Made by a program: the position numbers and the translations under genes
Source of the DNA: Aestuariivita boseongensis
GTDB taxonomy: Bacteria > Pseudomonadota > Alphaproteobacteria > Rhodobacterales > Rhodobacteraceae
Length of the DNA stretch: 64,000 nt
Reading direction: 5' to 3'
Assembly (NCBI RefSeq): GCF_001262635.1
Contig: NZ_JXYH01000015.1
Span: 1-64,000, forward strand
Notes under the pieces: generated by a model
Database searches by the model: none
What the model was told of the DNA's origin: nothing
What the model saw: the letters and a program-made list of their open reading frames with translations, nothing else
Shown here: positions 9,527-18,550 of the stretch, piece after piece
How the letters are laid out: each line of letters begins with the position of its first letter
Position numbering within the stretch: position 1 is the stretch's first letter

Positions 9527-12500
9527 CACAGCATCGCCGTCACGCGCCCGAACAACCCCGCGCCATAGCGGGCCGAGATCTGCGCAACCTCGAACCGCAG
9601 CGCGCCCGCGGCCCCATCCGCCGTCTGATCTGCCAGTTCATAACGCCATGCGGGTGCCGTGACCTCGACCTCACGCAACAACGTGTCATTCTGGAAGACC
9701 CGCACCAGATAGGCCTCGCGTTCCTCACCCAGCGGCACCTCGGGCACGTCCCAACTGTCGCCATCCACCCGCGTACGGCGGATCCAGCTCAGATCCAGCG
9801 CCCCGCCCGGATCCTGAGTTGTCCGCAGATGCACGGGCGACAACGGCCGCAATCCGTTGCCGTCGAAGGCCTCGACCCTCTCCACATAGGATGGATCATC
9901 CACCGGCCTCAGCGCAGGTCCGATCCGGAAATACTTCGCGATCCGACGCTCTGCCGCACTCAGCGGGATCTGTTCAGGCGCCCCATTCAGCAAGACGACC
10001 CACGACCCCTCCGGCCACAAATCCGGCATCAGCGCATCACTGCCCAACTGCCCGCGCAACCGCCCCGACAGCCAATAGGTGCCCGGTCCGATGACATCGG
10101 CAGTCTGAAACTGAAACAGCTCCCAATTGCCCGGCGTACCATCGCCAATCGCGGCCAGATTCGCCCCGTTCAGAACCGAGGACAGGGGCCTGCTTTCCAA
10201 AGCGCCGTGAAGCAGCTCGACCTCCAGCGCCGCGCCATTATCCCACACACCAGGCCTTGCGCGCGACAGCTGGGTCTTCGTTCGACCAATCACCGACCGC
10301 TGGGTAACCAGCAGATCCTGCCGGAAATCCTCCGGCCGATCCGAACTCCACACCGCCACCGATCCCGGCCAGGGCGAGGCCGTGGTCGCCAGATGCGGCG
10401 CATGGGGCACCTCGTCCCCGGTGATCAGCGGCAGGTCCAGAAACAGCGGCTGCACCGGAACCGGCGGCACAAAGGCCCGCGTGGCGGCCAGCCCCTCCTC
10501 GAACGAGGCCGGATCATAAACCGAAGGTTCGATTCGCACCGCGTCCAGCACTCGCGACCCGGCCTGCTCCACCCGGTCCACACGATAGATCTCATCGGCC
10601 AGACCATCCGTACCGGGAATCGACACGATATCCCCCGCCCCGATATCCAGCCGCGACGGCGGCAGGGCAAAGCGGATCGTATCCCGCGCAACCCGCGATT
10701 CAATCAGCCAGCGCTCCACGATCCTGCGCGCCTCGCCGCGGGTCAGGGCCAGCGCCGTTTCGCTGGACGATACCGCATGGGTCGCCTCATCCGGTGGCAC
10801 CGCTTCCTCTGATTGAATGGCGTGATCACCTTCGGTTTCGACAAACCGCAGCCGCACGCGACCGGCCAGCTCTGCATCCGTCTCCCGCGCACGGGCAACG
10901 CCGCCCGCAATTTCCTCTGACATGGCCAGCAGATCTGGCTCGACCGGCACCGCCTCGGCCTCCCCGCGCATCTGAAAGATCAGCCGTCCATCCCGTTCGA
11001 CCGCGTCAAACCCATAAGCCAGCATCAGCGGCTGCAACTCGCTGCGCCCATCCGCCACCTGATCCACGCCATAGCCACGCACCATCCCCTTCAGCGCGCT
11101 CACATCAAAGGCCGCCACACCGGCGCGCTCGCAAATCTCGGCCACCACAGATGCCAGGCTGCGCGAGGACACCCGGCCATTGATCCAATGGCCGCGCAGG
11201 TAATTCAGCCCGTCGCTCCACTGCGCCAGGTTGTTGGGAAAGAACGGAAACGGCCGCGTGTCCCATGCCCAGACATAGGCATTCGCCATATCGACCATCC
11301 GACCGGCGTAAAGATCAGCCTCCGGATTGTTCTCCGCCATGCCCCAGTATTCATACATCGCGCGCAAGTACTGCGCCTGGATGAAATCATCCCGCTGCCC
11401 GTTCGAATAAAGCGGCAAAGAGCTTTCCGAGGATTTGGGATCCAGAAACTTGTTAGGCTGGTTTGTCCCCTTGTCCACCGCACCACAGCCCAGCTCGGTG
11501 AACCAGATGGGCTTGCTGCGCGGCTCCCACGCCGTGGGCGTTTGCGATCGCACACCGCCAACCCTCTCGAAATGGGCGTTCTCCCACCAGTTGCGGATGT
11601 CCTTGTAACGGTAAATCCAGGGCTCCCCGCCTGCGCCATCCTCGATTGGCGTGCGGATCTGCGCCTCCCGCGCCTCGGCCGAGTGGTAGAACCAGTCATA
11701 CCCCTCCCCGCCCTGAATATTGGCTTTCAGATAGTCCAGATCGTAAATCGACGGCCACAGCGCCGCATCCGCATGATCGCGCCCTTCCCGCCAATCGGAC
11801 AGCGGGATGTAGTTGTCGATGCCCACGAAATCTATGTTGGCATCGCCCCACAGCGGGTCGAGGTGAAAATACCGATCCCCGCTGCCATCTTGAGGCTGAT
11901 ATCCGAAATATTCCGACCAATCGGCGGCATAGCCGATCTGCGCCTCGGGCAGCAGAACGCGCACCTCTGCAGCCAGCGCGCGGAATTGCTCCACCGCCGT
12001 GAAGGCATTGCCTGCACCTCGAATCCAGGTCAGCCCCCGCATTTCCGTGCCGATGGCGAAGCTGTCGATCCCCCCGGCAGCTGCACACAGGGCCGCGTAA
12101 TGCAGGATGAACCGCCGCATCCCCCAGTCATTTGGATTGCCGACATAGGTGACCACACCATTGCCCACGATGAAATCGGACGCCTGCGCAGTGCCAAAGA
12201 AATCCGCAACTTCCTGATCGGCCTGCGCCGTGCCGTCGGGCGACCCGGGCCGCCCCGGCGCGGTGCTGAGCGTGATGCGCCCCCGCCAGGGCAAAGCGGG
12301 TTGATCGGTTGCGCCGGAATAGGGGTCAGGCAGACCATTGCCCCCAACCTGATCCATCAGGATGAACGGGTAAAACAGCACCCTCTTGCCCGCGTCACGC
12401 ATATGCCGGATCGCTTCCACAACCGACGCATCAGCCGGCGTGCCCCCGTAAACAGGTCGCCCGTCCACCTCTTCCAGCACATCTGCCTGCCCACGGCTCA

Positions 12501-13458
12501 GGCCCGACACGCTCCACGGCATCGCCTGCCCCTCGGCCTTGTCGGTCTCGACCTTCGGCACCAGCGTGCAGGATCCACAGCGCAGATCATCCCCGAACCA
12601 GCACACAACCAGCGAGGCCGCCTCGCAATTCGGCGCCTCCTCCCGAAGGGCGGTAAAGGATGTTTCGAAATCCGTCAGCCCCGACGGGCTGTTGAGATTG
12701 GCCGCCCAGGTGCTGCCCGGCTGATCCGAGTAATAAACCGGCGTCGTCGCCAGCGCGTATTCCCCCGTCCCCGGCACCAGTGCGACGCCTTTGACACCGT
12801 GCGGCATCGACGTTGCCGCCTCCTCGGCTTCAGCCGAAATGGGCCGCGTGATCTCGAATGAAAACTGTGGCACCCGGTTGCCGAACCGCCCCAGATCAAC
12901 CGCCTCCATCACCACATAGGCCGTCCCGCGATAGGCCGGAACCTGGCCCGCGCCTTCGACCGCCTCCATCAGCGGATCGGGCAACTGGTCATCGGACCCG
13001 GTATAGACGGTCATGTTCAGATCACGCAGCGACACCTCTTCCCCATCGGCCCAGACGCGCGACACCGAGGAAATCTCACCCTCGCACAGCGCAATGGCAA
13101 GGCTGACGGTATAGCTGAACTGCGTCACCTGAGGCTGCGGCGGCCGGCCTTTACCGCCGCCACCACTGGTTGCGACTGTCTCAAGAAAATCCGACGCCCA
13201 AATCACCTGTCCGCCCAACCGCACGCGTCCAAAGCTGCGGGCGATGGCCGTACCCTCGCTGGCCCCGGTCAGGCGAAACCGATCCACGCGGCCCACTTCG
13301 ACGGGGTCAGAACCGGACCCCAGCAACCGCTGATCAATCGCCTTGCCGATTGTGGCCCCCACAGCCCGCCCGATGGCAACGGATGAAAGCCCCAGAACCG
13401 TGCCCCCGATAGACCCGCCAATGGCAGCACCGGCTGCGGATAAAAGCAATGTCGCCAT
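9526..13458 (-). CDS. GTA megatron / host-specificity tail protein (g15)
   Basis: 1310 aa, orthologous by order and architecture to RcGTA g15, the central tail fibre at the baseplate tip. The Gly-rich hydrophobic N-terminus (ATLLLSAAGAAIGGSIGG) is typical. A TIM-barrel glycoside-hydrolase-like domain lies around residues 430-700 (FAIGTEMRGLTWIRG, AQIGYAADWSEYFGYQ, KPIWFTELGCGAVDKGTNQP), followed by phage-tail-3 type beta domains. The WFTELGCGA motif holds a Glu in the place of a GH nucleophile, so it may still cut a cell-surface glycan. Its start overlaps the stop of g14. Confidence 0.95.
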   Translation of the reverse strand: MATLLLSAAGAAIGGSIGGTVLGLSSVAIGRAVGATIGKAIDQRLLGSGSDPVEVGRVDRFRLTGASEGTAIARSFGRVRLGGQVIWASDFLETVATSGGGGKGRPPQPQVTQFSYTVSLAIALCEGEISSVSRVWADGEEVSLRDLNMTVYTGSDDQLPDPLMEAVEGAGQVPAYRGTAYVVMEAVDLGRFGNRVPQFSFEITRPISAEAEEAATSMPHGVKGVALVPGTGEYALATTPVYYSDQPGSTWAANLNSPSGLTDFETSFTALREEAPNCEAASLVVCWFGDDLRCGSCTLVPKVETDKAEGQAMPWSVSGLSRGQADVLEEVDGRPVYGGTPADASVVEAIRHMRDAGKRVLFYPFILMDQVGGNGLPDPYSGATDQPALPWRGRITLSTAPGRPGSPDGTAQADQEVADFFGTAQASDFIVGNGVVTYVGNPNDWGMRRFILHYAALCAAAGGIDSFAIGTEMRGLTWIRGAGNAFTAVEQFRALAAEVRVLLPEAQIGYAADWSEYFGYQPQDGSGDRYFHLDPLWGDANIDFVGIDNYIPLSDWREGRDHADAALWPSIYDLDYLKANIQGGEGYDWFYHSAEAREAQIRTPIEDGAGGEPWIYRYKDIRNWWENAHFERVGGVRSQTPTAWEPRSKPIWFTELGCGAVDKGTNQPNKFLDPKSSESSLPLYSNGQRDDFIQAQYLRAMYEYWGMAENNPEADLYAGRMVDMANAYVWAWDTRPFPFFPNNLAQWSDGLNYLRGHWINGRVSSRSLASVVAEICERAGVAAFDVSALKGMVRGYGVDQVADGRSELQPLMLAYGFDAVERDGRLIFQMRGEAEAVPVEPDLLAMSEEIAGGVARARETDAELAGRVRLRFVETEGDHAIQSEEAVPPDEATHAVSSSETALALTRGEARRIVERWLIESRVARDTIRFALPPSRLDIGAGDIVSIPGTDGLADEIYRVDRVEQAGSRVLDAVRIEPSVYDPASFEEGLAATRAFVPPVPVQPLFLDLPLITGDEVPHAPHLATTASPWPGSVAVWSSDRPEDFRQDLLVTQRSVIGRTKTQLSRARPGVWDNGAALEVELLHGALESRPLSSVLNGANLAAIGDGTPGNWELFQFQTADVIGPGTYWLSGRLRGQLGSDALMPDLWPEGSWVVLLNGAPEQIPLSAAERRIAKYFRIGPALRPVDDPSYVERVEAFDGNGLRPLSPVHLRTTQDPGGALDLSWIRRTRVDGDSWDVPEVPLGEEREAYLVRVFQNDTLLREVEVTAPAWRYELADQTADGAAGALRFEVAQISARYGAGLFGRVTAML

Positions 13459-13898
13459 TACGAGGCCTCCATTGGAAATGCAAAACGTGCCACGATGCGC
13501 CGCCGCCAGGGCTGGCTCAGCGGGCTTTCAACAACACCGCGGCCGGAATAGGCATGGATAAAAGACGCCCGCTCAGACAGGCCCGAGACGATCCCAAGAT
13601 GCTTGGCCACCGACCCCGCGCGCATCCGAAACAGGATCACATCCCCTAACTCCTCATCAGACAGCGCCTTGGGCAGCAGATGGCGGCTCGCCGCCTGCCA
13701 CAGCCGCTCTGCCCCCTGCGGTTCGGACCAGTCCATCGAATAGGCAGGCACCGCTTCGGGCTCGTGTCCCAGAGCGGACCGCCACACACCGCGCACAAGC
13801 CCCAGACAATCGGCCCCCGCCTGGCAACGCGCCGCCTGATGCAGATAGGGCGTGCCCAGCCACCGCCGCGCTTCTTCCACGATGTCGGGGCGATTCAT
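13458..13898 (-). CDS. GTA NlpC/P60-family peptidase (g14)
   Basis: 146 aa. NlpC/P60 fold with the catalytic Cys in AGADCLGLVRGVW (about residue 30) and the His in ASFIHAYSGRGVVES (about residue 114). RcGTA g14 is a cell-wall peptidase in the tail baseplate that opens peptidoglycan during DNA delivery. It overlaps g13 by 4 bp upstream and g15 by 1 bp downstream, which indicates tight translational coupling. Confidence 0.94.
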   Translation of the reverse strand: MNRPDIVEEARRWLGTPYLHQAARCQAGADCLGLVRGVWRSALGHEPEAVPAYSMDWSEPQGAERLWQAASRHLLPKALSDEELGDVILFRMRAGSVAKHLGIVSGLSERASFIHAYSGRGVVESPLSQPWRRRIVARFAFPMEAS

Positions 13899-14779
13899 CG
13901 CCGGCTCCCCCCGGTATTGGGATTGCCCGATCGCGGCACAGCCACCAACCAGTCTTCTCCGGGGATATCCGGAAAGCCCTGATAATTCAGATAATTGTCG
14001 AATTTCTGGCGGCAGGTTTCCGACCGCTTGTCACAGCCTGCCTGCAACTGCACCAGATCGCCGGGCTGAAGCCGTGCGCGCAAGGGTGACCAAAGAACGA
14101 TCTCGCGGCCCGCATCCGTCTGCTGATCGGCCTTGATCGCAGCCCAAAGTCCCTGTGCGGCACCACTCAGCACATTCAAACGCCCCCGCGCGAACCAGTC
14201 CGGCAGGAAGCCATCCAGCCCGTCCCATTGCAGCGCACCGTCCGCGGTGATCCTGTCCACCGCGATCTCGTGGGAATAGCCGGCCTGGCTCAGATCGAAC
14301 CGACATTGCCTGTCGCCCAGAACAGCCGTACAGGGTTTCTGATAGGCCCGCCCCATCGGCGCATTCAGCGCCTCGGTCAAACCCCGCAGCTCGGCCTCAA
14401 ACGCCCCGCCCGCGCGCTTGATCTCCCCGATGGAGCCCCGGAATTGCAGCCACCGCTGATCCGGTTCAGCCCAATTCACCAACCACGCCCTCACCTCCGC
14501 CCCATCAAAGCGCCCGGCTTCGATATCGGCCTCGCGCAGCCCGGCATCGCTCAGCACGCCCAGCGCTTCGGTATTGTCCACCGAAAGCCCGGTGGACTGC
14601 TGCACCGCATAGGCCGTAAGCCCGGTATCGGGCTTGAAGCTGACGCCTTCGAAATTCAACGGCAGATCGTGATCGGTAAATCCAAAGGTCACGCCATCCC
14701 GGCGCGTGATCGCCCAACAGCGGCACAGCGTCGTCTCGCCCCCCTGCAGATGCGCCTGCAATTCCAACGGCAGCCCCAT
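13895..14779 (-). CDS. GTA baseplate hub protein, DUF2163 (g13)
   Basis: 294 aa. An N-terminal DUF2163 region (TLCRCWAITRRDGVTFGFTDHD split from the LNFEGVSFKP part) is followed by a C-terminal BR0599-type domain. Four Cys lie in the pattern seen in this family: C in KPCTAVLGDRQCRF and C in GCDKRSETCRQKF. The RcGTA hub is reported to bind an iron-sulfur cluster, and these cysteines would be the ligands here. It abuts g12, sharing one base, and overlaps g14 by 4 bp. Confidence 0.94.
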   Translation of the reverse strand: MGLPLELQAHLQGGETTLCRCWAITRRDGVTFGFTDHDLPLNFEGVSFKPDTGLTAYAVQQSTGLSVDNTEALGVLSDAGLREADIEAGRFDGAEVRAWLVNWAEPDQRWLQFRGSIGEIKRAGGAFEAELRGLTEALNAPMGRAYQKPCTAVLGDRQCRFDLSQAGYSHEIAVDRITADGALQWDGLDGFLPDWFARGRLNVLSGAAQGLWAAIKADQQTDAGREIVLWSPLRARLQPGDLVQLQAGCDKRSETCRQKFDNYLNYQGFPDIPGEDWLVAVPRSGNPNTGGSRR

Positions 14780-15411
14780 CAGACCCGAACCTCCACCACA
14801 GGTACATTGGGCACGTCGCCGGCCTGAAAACTGGCCACGCTGGTCTGAATGCGATCGGTGTCAAACCGCACAGGAACGTCAAACTCGAACCCCGCCGTCA
14901 CCGCCATGTCCTGATCCGGCGGCCGGTTGAACGTCACCATGCCGGAAGTCACATCGACCTCATAATCGACGCCCTCCTGCATCTCATCCTGCTCCACCCC
15001 GATCCGCACGGTGCCAGCCACCGGCTTGGCAATCGGGCGCGCATAGGAAAACTCCCCCGACCGATAGGTCTTGACCAATTGAAACCCCGTCTGCACCCCA
15101 TTGCCCAGCGCAATGACCTGATCCTGATAGGTCAACTCTTCTTTCGCAGGGCCGGATTTGTAATCCGCCCAATCCTTCCAGCGAAACGCATACATCTGCC
15201 CGCGCCGCGCCTCGAAAAAGGCGATCAGAGTTTCCACATCATCCAGCGACCGCATCCCCAGCCCGGCATCATAGCGCCTGCGTGAATGCGCCCAGGGCGT
15301 GTTGCGTTCCTCAAAACCATTGGCCAGCGTCACCACATCCGTGCGCCGCTCCGGCCCCCCGATTGACCCAAAGCTCAGCGACGCAGGAAACCGCACCTCG
15401 TGAAAATTCAT
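14779..15411 (-). CDS. GTA distal tail protein, DUF2460 (g12)
   Basis: 210 aa. The start (MNFHEVRFPASLSFGSIGGPER), RNTPWAHSRRRYDAG, FFEARRGQMYAFRWKDWADY and the C-terminal GFEFDVPVRFDTDRIQ match the DUF2460/TIGR02217 GTA family. The role is the distal tail ring connecting the tube to the baseplate hub. It sits between the tape measure and the hub gene, as in RcGTA. Confidence 0.94.
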   Translation of the reverse strand: MNFHEVRFPASLSFGSIGGPERRTDVVTLANGFEERNTPWAHSRRRYDAGLGMRSLDDVETLIAFFEARRGQMYAFRWKDWADYKSGPAKEELTYQDQVIALGNGVQTGFQLVKTYRSGEFSYARPIAKPVAGTVRIGVEQDEMQEGVDYEVDVTSGMVTFNRPPDQDMAVTAGFEFDVPVRFDTDRIQTSVASFQAGDVPNVPVVEVRV

Positions 15412-15426
15412 GGGCTTGCCCTCCGA

Positions 15427-16083
15427 TCAGCGATTGCGATTGCCACGGCCCAGCGCGCGCGACATCTGCGCGGCGATCTGGCCCTGGCTGCGTTGAAAAC
15501 TCTGCACATCCGGCGTGCTGACATTGATCACCACATTCGTGGTGCCCCCCGATCCGCGCACACCCAGCTTGCCATCGGCCCCACGCGCCAAAGGCATAAT
15601 CGCCTCAGGACCGGCCTCGCCCATCAGGCCAAGCCCGCCACGCATGGGAAACATCGTGGGCCCCTGCACAATCCCGCCCGAGGCAAAGGGCATCACCCGG
15701 CCTTGAGAAAACGTGCCCCCATCCGCAAATGGCAGGATCCCCTCCATCAGGTTCGACACGCCCCCGGCGATCATACCGCCGAAATGGTTGGTGATCGGCC
15801 GCATCGCGGCGGAATAGACGGTGTTCGAAATCGATCGTGCCAGCCCGCTCAGCGCATCCGACAGCTTGTCGCCGTCAAAGACCACCCCGTCAAAGGCCTG
15901 GCGCAATCCGCGCGACAAGCCCCGCTCCAGCGTCGCGGCATCCTTGCCTGTCGCGGCAAAGCTTTCCCGGATCCGCTTGAGTTCCCCATCAAAGCTCGCC
16001 GCCATGGACGAGGCCGTCCCCAGGCTGTCGCTCAGGCCTTCTGATGCGATCTCCAGGTGCTCAATCCCGCTCGTCTCATCCAT
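15427..16083 (-). CDS. GTA tape measure protein (g11)
   Basis: 218 aa from the ATG at 16083 (MDETSGIEHLEIASEG); longer in-frame starts would run into g10.1. It is very short for a tape measure, as expected of a GTA with a short tail. A helical N-terminal half (LSDSLGTASSMAASFDGELKRI) leads to a Gly/Ala-rich hydrophobic centre (ITNHFGGMIAGGVSNLMEG) and a Gly-rich C-terminus ending MSRALGRGNRNR. It overlaps g10.1 by 8 bp. Confidence 0.92.
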   Translation of the reverse strand: MDETSGIEHLEIASEGLSDSLGTASSMAASFDGELKRIRESFAATGKDAATLERGLSRGLRQAFDGVVFDGDKLSDALSGLARSISNTVYSAAMRPITNHFGGMIAGGVSNLMEGILPFADGGTFSQGRVMPFASGGIVQGPTMFPMRGGLGLMGEAGPEAIMPLARGADGKLGVRGSGGTTNVVINVSTPDVQSFQRSQGQIAAQMSRALGRGNRNR

Positions 16084-16279
16084 CACCGCTCTCCTTAACT
16101 CTGTCGGGATAAGCGTCCTGCAACGCCTCAAGCCCCGCCCGTGTCATGGGCGCGCGTCCTCCGCCTTGCCCCAGCATCAGCGCCAGTTCCGCAGGCGTCA
16201 GCGCCCAGAACTGATCAGGAGGCAGCCGTAACCCCTGCATCCCCGCACGCATCAGCTGGGGCCATGCGAACCCGCTCAT
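16076..16279 (-). CDS. GTA tail assembly chaperone (g10.1)
   Basis: 67 aa. MSGFAWPQLMRAGMQGLRL followed by PDQFWALTPAELALMLG is the family signature (TIGR02216/DUF2376, rcc01693 type). It lies between g10 and g11 with 4-bp and 8-bp overlaps. Probably a chaperone on the tape measure during tail assembly. Confidence 0.93.
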   Translation of the reverse strand: MSGFAWPQLMRAGMQGLRLPPDQFWALTPAELALMLGQGGGRAPMTRAGLEALQDAYPDRVKESGDG

Positions 16280-16599
16280 GCCGTCTCTCCCGGCACAATG
16301 AACGCACCTGCCAGTACCGCTGCTGCCGCGCGCGCCGCGCCTATGGGGCCGCCGTCAATCTCAGCCTGGGCCAGCTGCTCTGCCTCCATCGGATTGCCAC
16401 CGCCCACCAAAGCGGCCTCAAGCAGCGCCAGCACATCCGCCGCCGAAAATCCGCCGCTTTCGAACCGTTCTACCAGCGCCACCAGCGACCCGGTCTGCAG
16501 CCGCGCCTCAAGCGCGGCCAAAGCCCCAAGGGTCAGCCGCAAAAGCCGCGGCTTGCCGTCGATGGTCAGCGTGACCTCTCCGCTCCATGGATTGGCCAT
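16276..16599 (-). CDS. GTA tail protein / chaperone (g10)
   Basis: 107 aa. MANPWSGEVTLTIDGKPRLLRLTLGALAALEARL-type start, where the target GALAALE is conserved in the GTA GTG/DUF3356 family. By analogy with phage tail G/GT proteins, g10 and g10.1 likely work together on the tape measure. There is no programmed frameshift between them here; the genes overlap as ATGA instead. Confidence 0.91.
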   Translation of the reverse strand: MANPWSGEVTLTIDGKPRLLRLTLGALAALEARLQTGSLVALVERFESGGFSAADVLALLEAALVGGGNPMEAEQLAQAEIDGGPIGAARAAAAVLAGAFIVPGETA

Positions 16600-16603
16600 C
16601 AGA

Positions 16604-17017
16604 TCACAGCGCCGTAAATGTCAGCGCCCCGGCACTGGCCAGCGCCATCTCATAGGTCGCCTCGCCGTTATGCGTTCCCGCATATTCGATCGAGGTCACC
16701 TGAAACGGGCCTTCCACAATGCCGAAATCCGGGATGATCACCTGAAATGCAGGCGTTTCTCCGTCAAAGAACAACTGCCGCGCGCGCTCATCGGTGCCCT
16801 GATCCTTGAACACGCCCGATCCCGAAATGGCGGCCGATTTGACCCCCGCACCAGACAGCAGCTCGCGCCAGCCGCCCTGGCTTTCCAGGCTGGTGACATC
16901 CACACTTTCGGCGTTGAAGCTCACCCTCGTGGCGCGCAGCCCTGCGATTGTTTCGAACTGACCACCACCGGTCATATCCACCTTCACCAGAAGGTCCTTG
17001 CCTGATTGGGCAACCAT
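16604..17017 (-). CDS. GTA major tail tube protein (g9)
   Basis: 137 aa, TP901-1 family major tail protein. The start MVAQSGKDLLVKVDMTGGGQ, RVSFNAESVDVTSLESQGGW and SISGSG-like AAISGSGVFKDQGTDERARQ-type segments are typical. It forms the hexameric tail tube rings. It lies 21 bp after g8 and 4 bp before g10, so no separate promoter is expected. Confidence 0.95.
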   Translation of the reverse strand: MVAQSGKDLLVKVDMTGGGQFETIAGLRATRVSFNAESVDVTSLESQGGWRELLSGAGVKSAAISGSGVFKDQGTDERARQLFFDGETPAFQVIIPDFGIVEGPFQVTSIEYAGTHNGEATYEMALASAGALTFTAL

Positions 17018-17038
17018 ATCTTGTCTCCGCTTCTTGGG

Positions 17039-17449
17039 TTAAACGTCGTCCACGCGTGCGCGGAACCTCAGATCAATCTGCCGGACCGAGGCCGCAGACC
17101 CGCTGCGCCGCGCCACGGCACGTTCGAAATTCAGATACACAAGCTGACCGCGCGACAGGCTCATGGGCTGGGCCAAAGCCTCTGTTACCGCCCCCGCCAC
17201 GATCTTGGCCTGCGAAAACCCCGCCGCCTCGGACACAACCGTGATCGTCAGGCTGTGCAGGCTTCCTGTGCCCGTGACATCAGACCGGTCCATCGCGGTC
17301 TCGGTCCCCAGCATCACGTAAACCGGTGGCGCGCTCCCCGCAGGCACCTCGTCATAAACCGCATCCCCGATCAGCGCCGCCAGCGCTGCGTCGCCCGTCA
17401 GGCTTTGATAGACCGCCGCCTGAAGCGCCGATGACGCTGCATAGCTCAT
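17039..17449 (-). CDS. GTA tail terminator, DUF3168 (g8)
   Basis: 136 aa from the ATG at 17449 (MSYAASSALQAAVYQSL). Upstream in-frame residues lie inside g7 and are not family-like. DUF3168 features are DAALAALIGDAVYDEVP, YVMLGTE and HSLTITVVSEAAGF. It caps the tail tube at the head-proximal end. It overlaps g7 by 4 bp. Confidence 0.93.
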   Translation of the reverse strand: MSYAASSALQAAVYQSLTGDAALAALIGDAVYDEVPAGSAPPVYVMLGTETAMDRSDVTGTGSLHSLTITVVSEAAGFSQAKIVAGAVTEALAQPMSLSRGQLVYLNFERAVARRSGSAASVRQIDLRFRARVDDV

Positions 17450-17784
17450 GTCGCCACCTCTTCCTTGGCAAAGCAAACCAGGTACCGACCCGCCGGGTCC
17501 CATTCACTGACCGCCTCAATCGCGAAAATCCGTGTGCCTTCACGAAACCGCTGTCCCGCCAGAGGCCGGGCCGCCGATCCCACGGGTGCACCTCGCACGA
17601 CGATCCGCAACATCACAGCCGACACAGCCGACACCACATCGCGCGCCTCCCGGCCACTGCGCGTGGTCACCTCTGCCCACAGCGTGCCCAACTGCACCCA
17701 GCTTTCGGAAAACCCGCCGGCACCATCGGCCACCCGCTCAGATGCCTCCAGAACCAGCGCCCGGTTCAGATGCGGCGCACCCAT
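17446..17784 (-). CDS. GTA head-closure (stopper) protein (g7)
   Basis: 112 aa, SPP1 gp16-like head-tail joining family (PHNRALVLEASERVADGAGGF-type start, WAEVTTRSGREA, QRFREGTRIFAIEAV, RYLVCFAKEE). It forms the ring between adaptor and tail terminator that retains DNA. It overlaps g6 by 1 bp and g8 by 4 bp. Confidence 0.92.
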   Translation of the reverse strand: MGAPHLNRALVLEASERVADGAGGFSESWVQLGTLWAEVTTRSGREARDVVSAVSAVMLRIVVRGAPVGSAARPLAGQRFREGTRIFAIEAVSEWDPAGRYLVCFAKEEVAT

Positions 17785-18380
17785 CAGTCGCGCCCCGCAC
17801 GCAGCCGCAGCGACCGGTACCGTTCAATCAGGCTCGATACCCCAAACGGCATGCACCCACTGGGCAGCGCCGTTTCATGACGAAACTCGTAATAATGGCT
17901 GGCCAGCAGCAATACGGCCTGTGCCAGATCAGATGGTACGCCGTCGAAATCCGCTGCATAGCCCGCCACGAAGGTGATCCGCGCCGATCCATCCTCAGCC
18001 ACAGTCGGCAGCAACATTCCGCGAGGCTTCAGCCGCGGGCGGTGCATATCCTGCTCCAGCCAATACTGGTCCGCCGGCACCACCGACTCCTGGCCCAGCC
18101 GATCCACCAAGGCGACATCCGTCACCGACACGACCGGAGCGACCGGAAACGCCTGGCTCATTGCATTCTGCCAGCCGCTCAGGACCAGCGAAAATGTCCG
18201 CGCGATCAGCGCCTTGCCTGTCCGCGCCTCGATTGCCGCAATGGCTGCCCGGAGAAAACTCCTCAGAACGCCGTCTTGCAGGGTCTCCGCGGCAAACCCG
18301 GTGCCCAGCCGCAAATGCGCCTTGAACGCATCAACCGGCAATGCGGCGTCCGGAATGGCGTTTTCTTCGATCAACATCAT
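17784..18380 (-). CDS. GTA head-tail adaptor protein (g6)
   Basis: 198 aa, TIGR02215 family. LPVDAFKAHLRLGTGFA, IEARTGKALIARTFSL, WPxxxP-like APVVSVTDVALVD and DLAQAVLLLASHYYEFRHE are characteristic of HK97 gp6-type adaptors attached under the portal. It is separated from the capsid gene by a 170-bp gap containing a hairpin, the longest gap in the GTA operon. Confidence 0.93.
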   Translation of the reverse strand: MMLIEENAIPDAALPVDAFKAHLRLGTGFAAETLQDGVLRSFLRAAIAAIEARTGKALIARTFSLVLSGWQNAMSQAFPVAPVVSVTDVALVDRLGQESVVPADQYWLEQDMHRPRLKPRGMLLPTVAEDGSARITFVAGYAADFDGVPSDLAQAVLLLASHYYEFRHETALPSGCMPFGVSSLIERYRSLRLRAGRD

Positions 18381-18517
18381 GGAATTACTCCGAAAGTCTC
18401 AAACCCACACGGGAAGTCCGGTCGCGTGGGAAACCGGCCACGTGCCCGCACCGCGTTGCTCGAACGGAGGGGAGCAGCTGGACAACACGGGACGAAACAC
18501 GCGCCCGATCCCAGGGC

Positions 18518-18534
18518 TGGCCCGAACCGGGCCA
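18518..18534 (-). repeat. Hairpin in the capsid-adaptor intergenic gap
   Basis: TGGCCCG-AAC-CGGGCCA: a perfect 7-bp GC stem with a 3-nt loop, 17-33 bp downstream of the capsid stop on the transcribed minus strand. There is no T-run, so it is not a full terminator. Its place just after the most needed structural gene suggests mRNA 3'-end protection or partial attenuation. This is inference. Confidence 0.5.
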
Positions 18535-18550
18535 ACCCCATCGCCACCGC

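Noticed and set aside
11188-12861. 557-codon plus-strand frame inside g15
   Set aside because: Pro/Arg/His-rich shadow of the megatron gene, with no recognisable domain.
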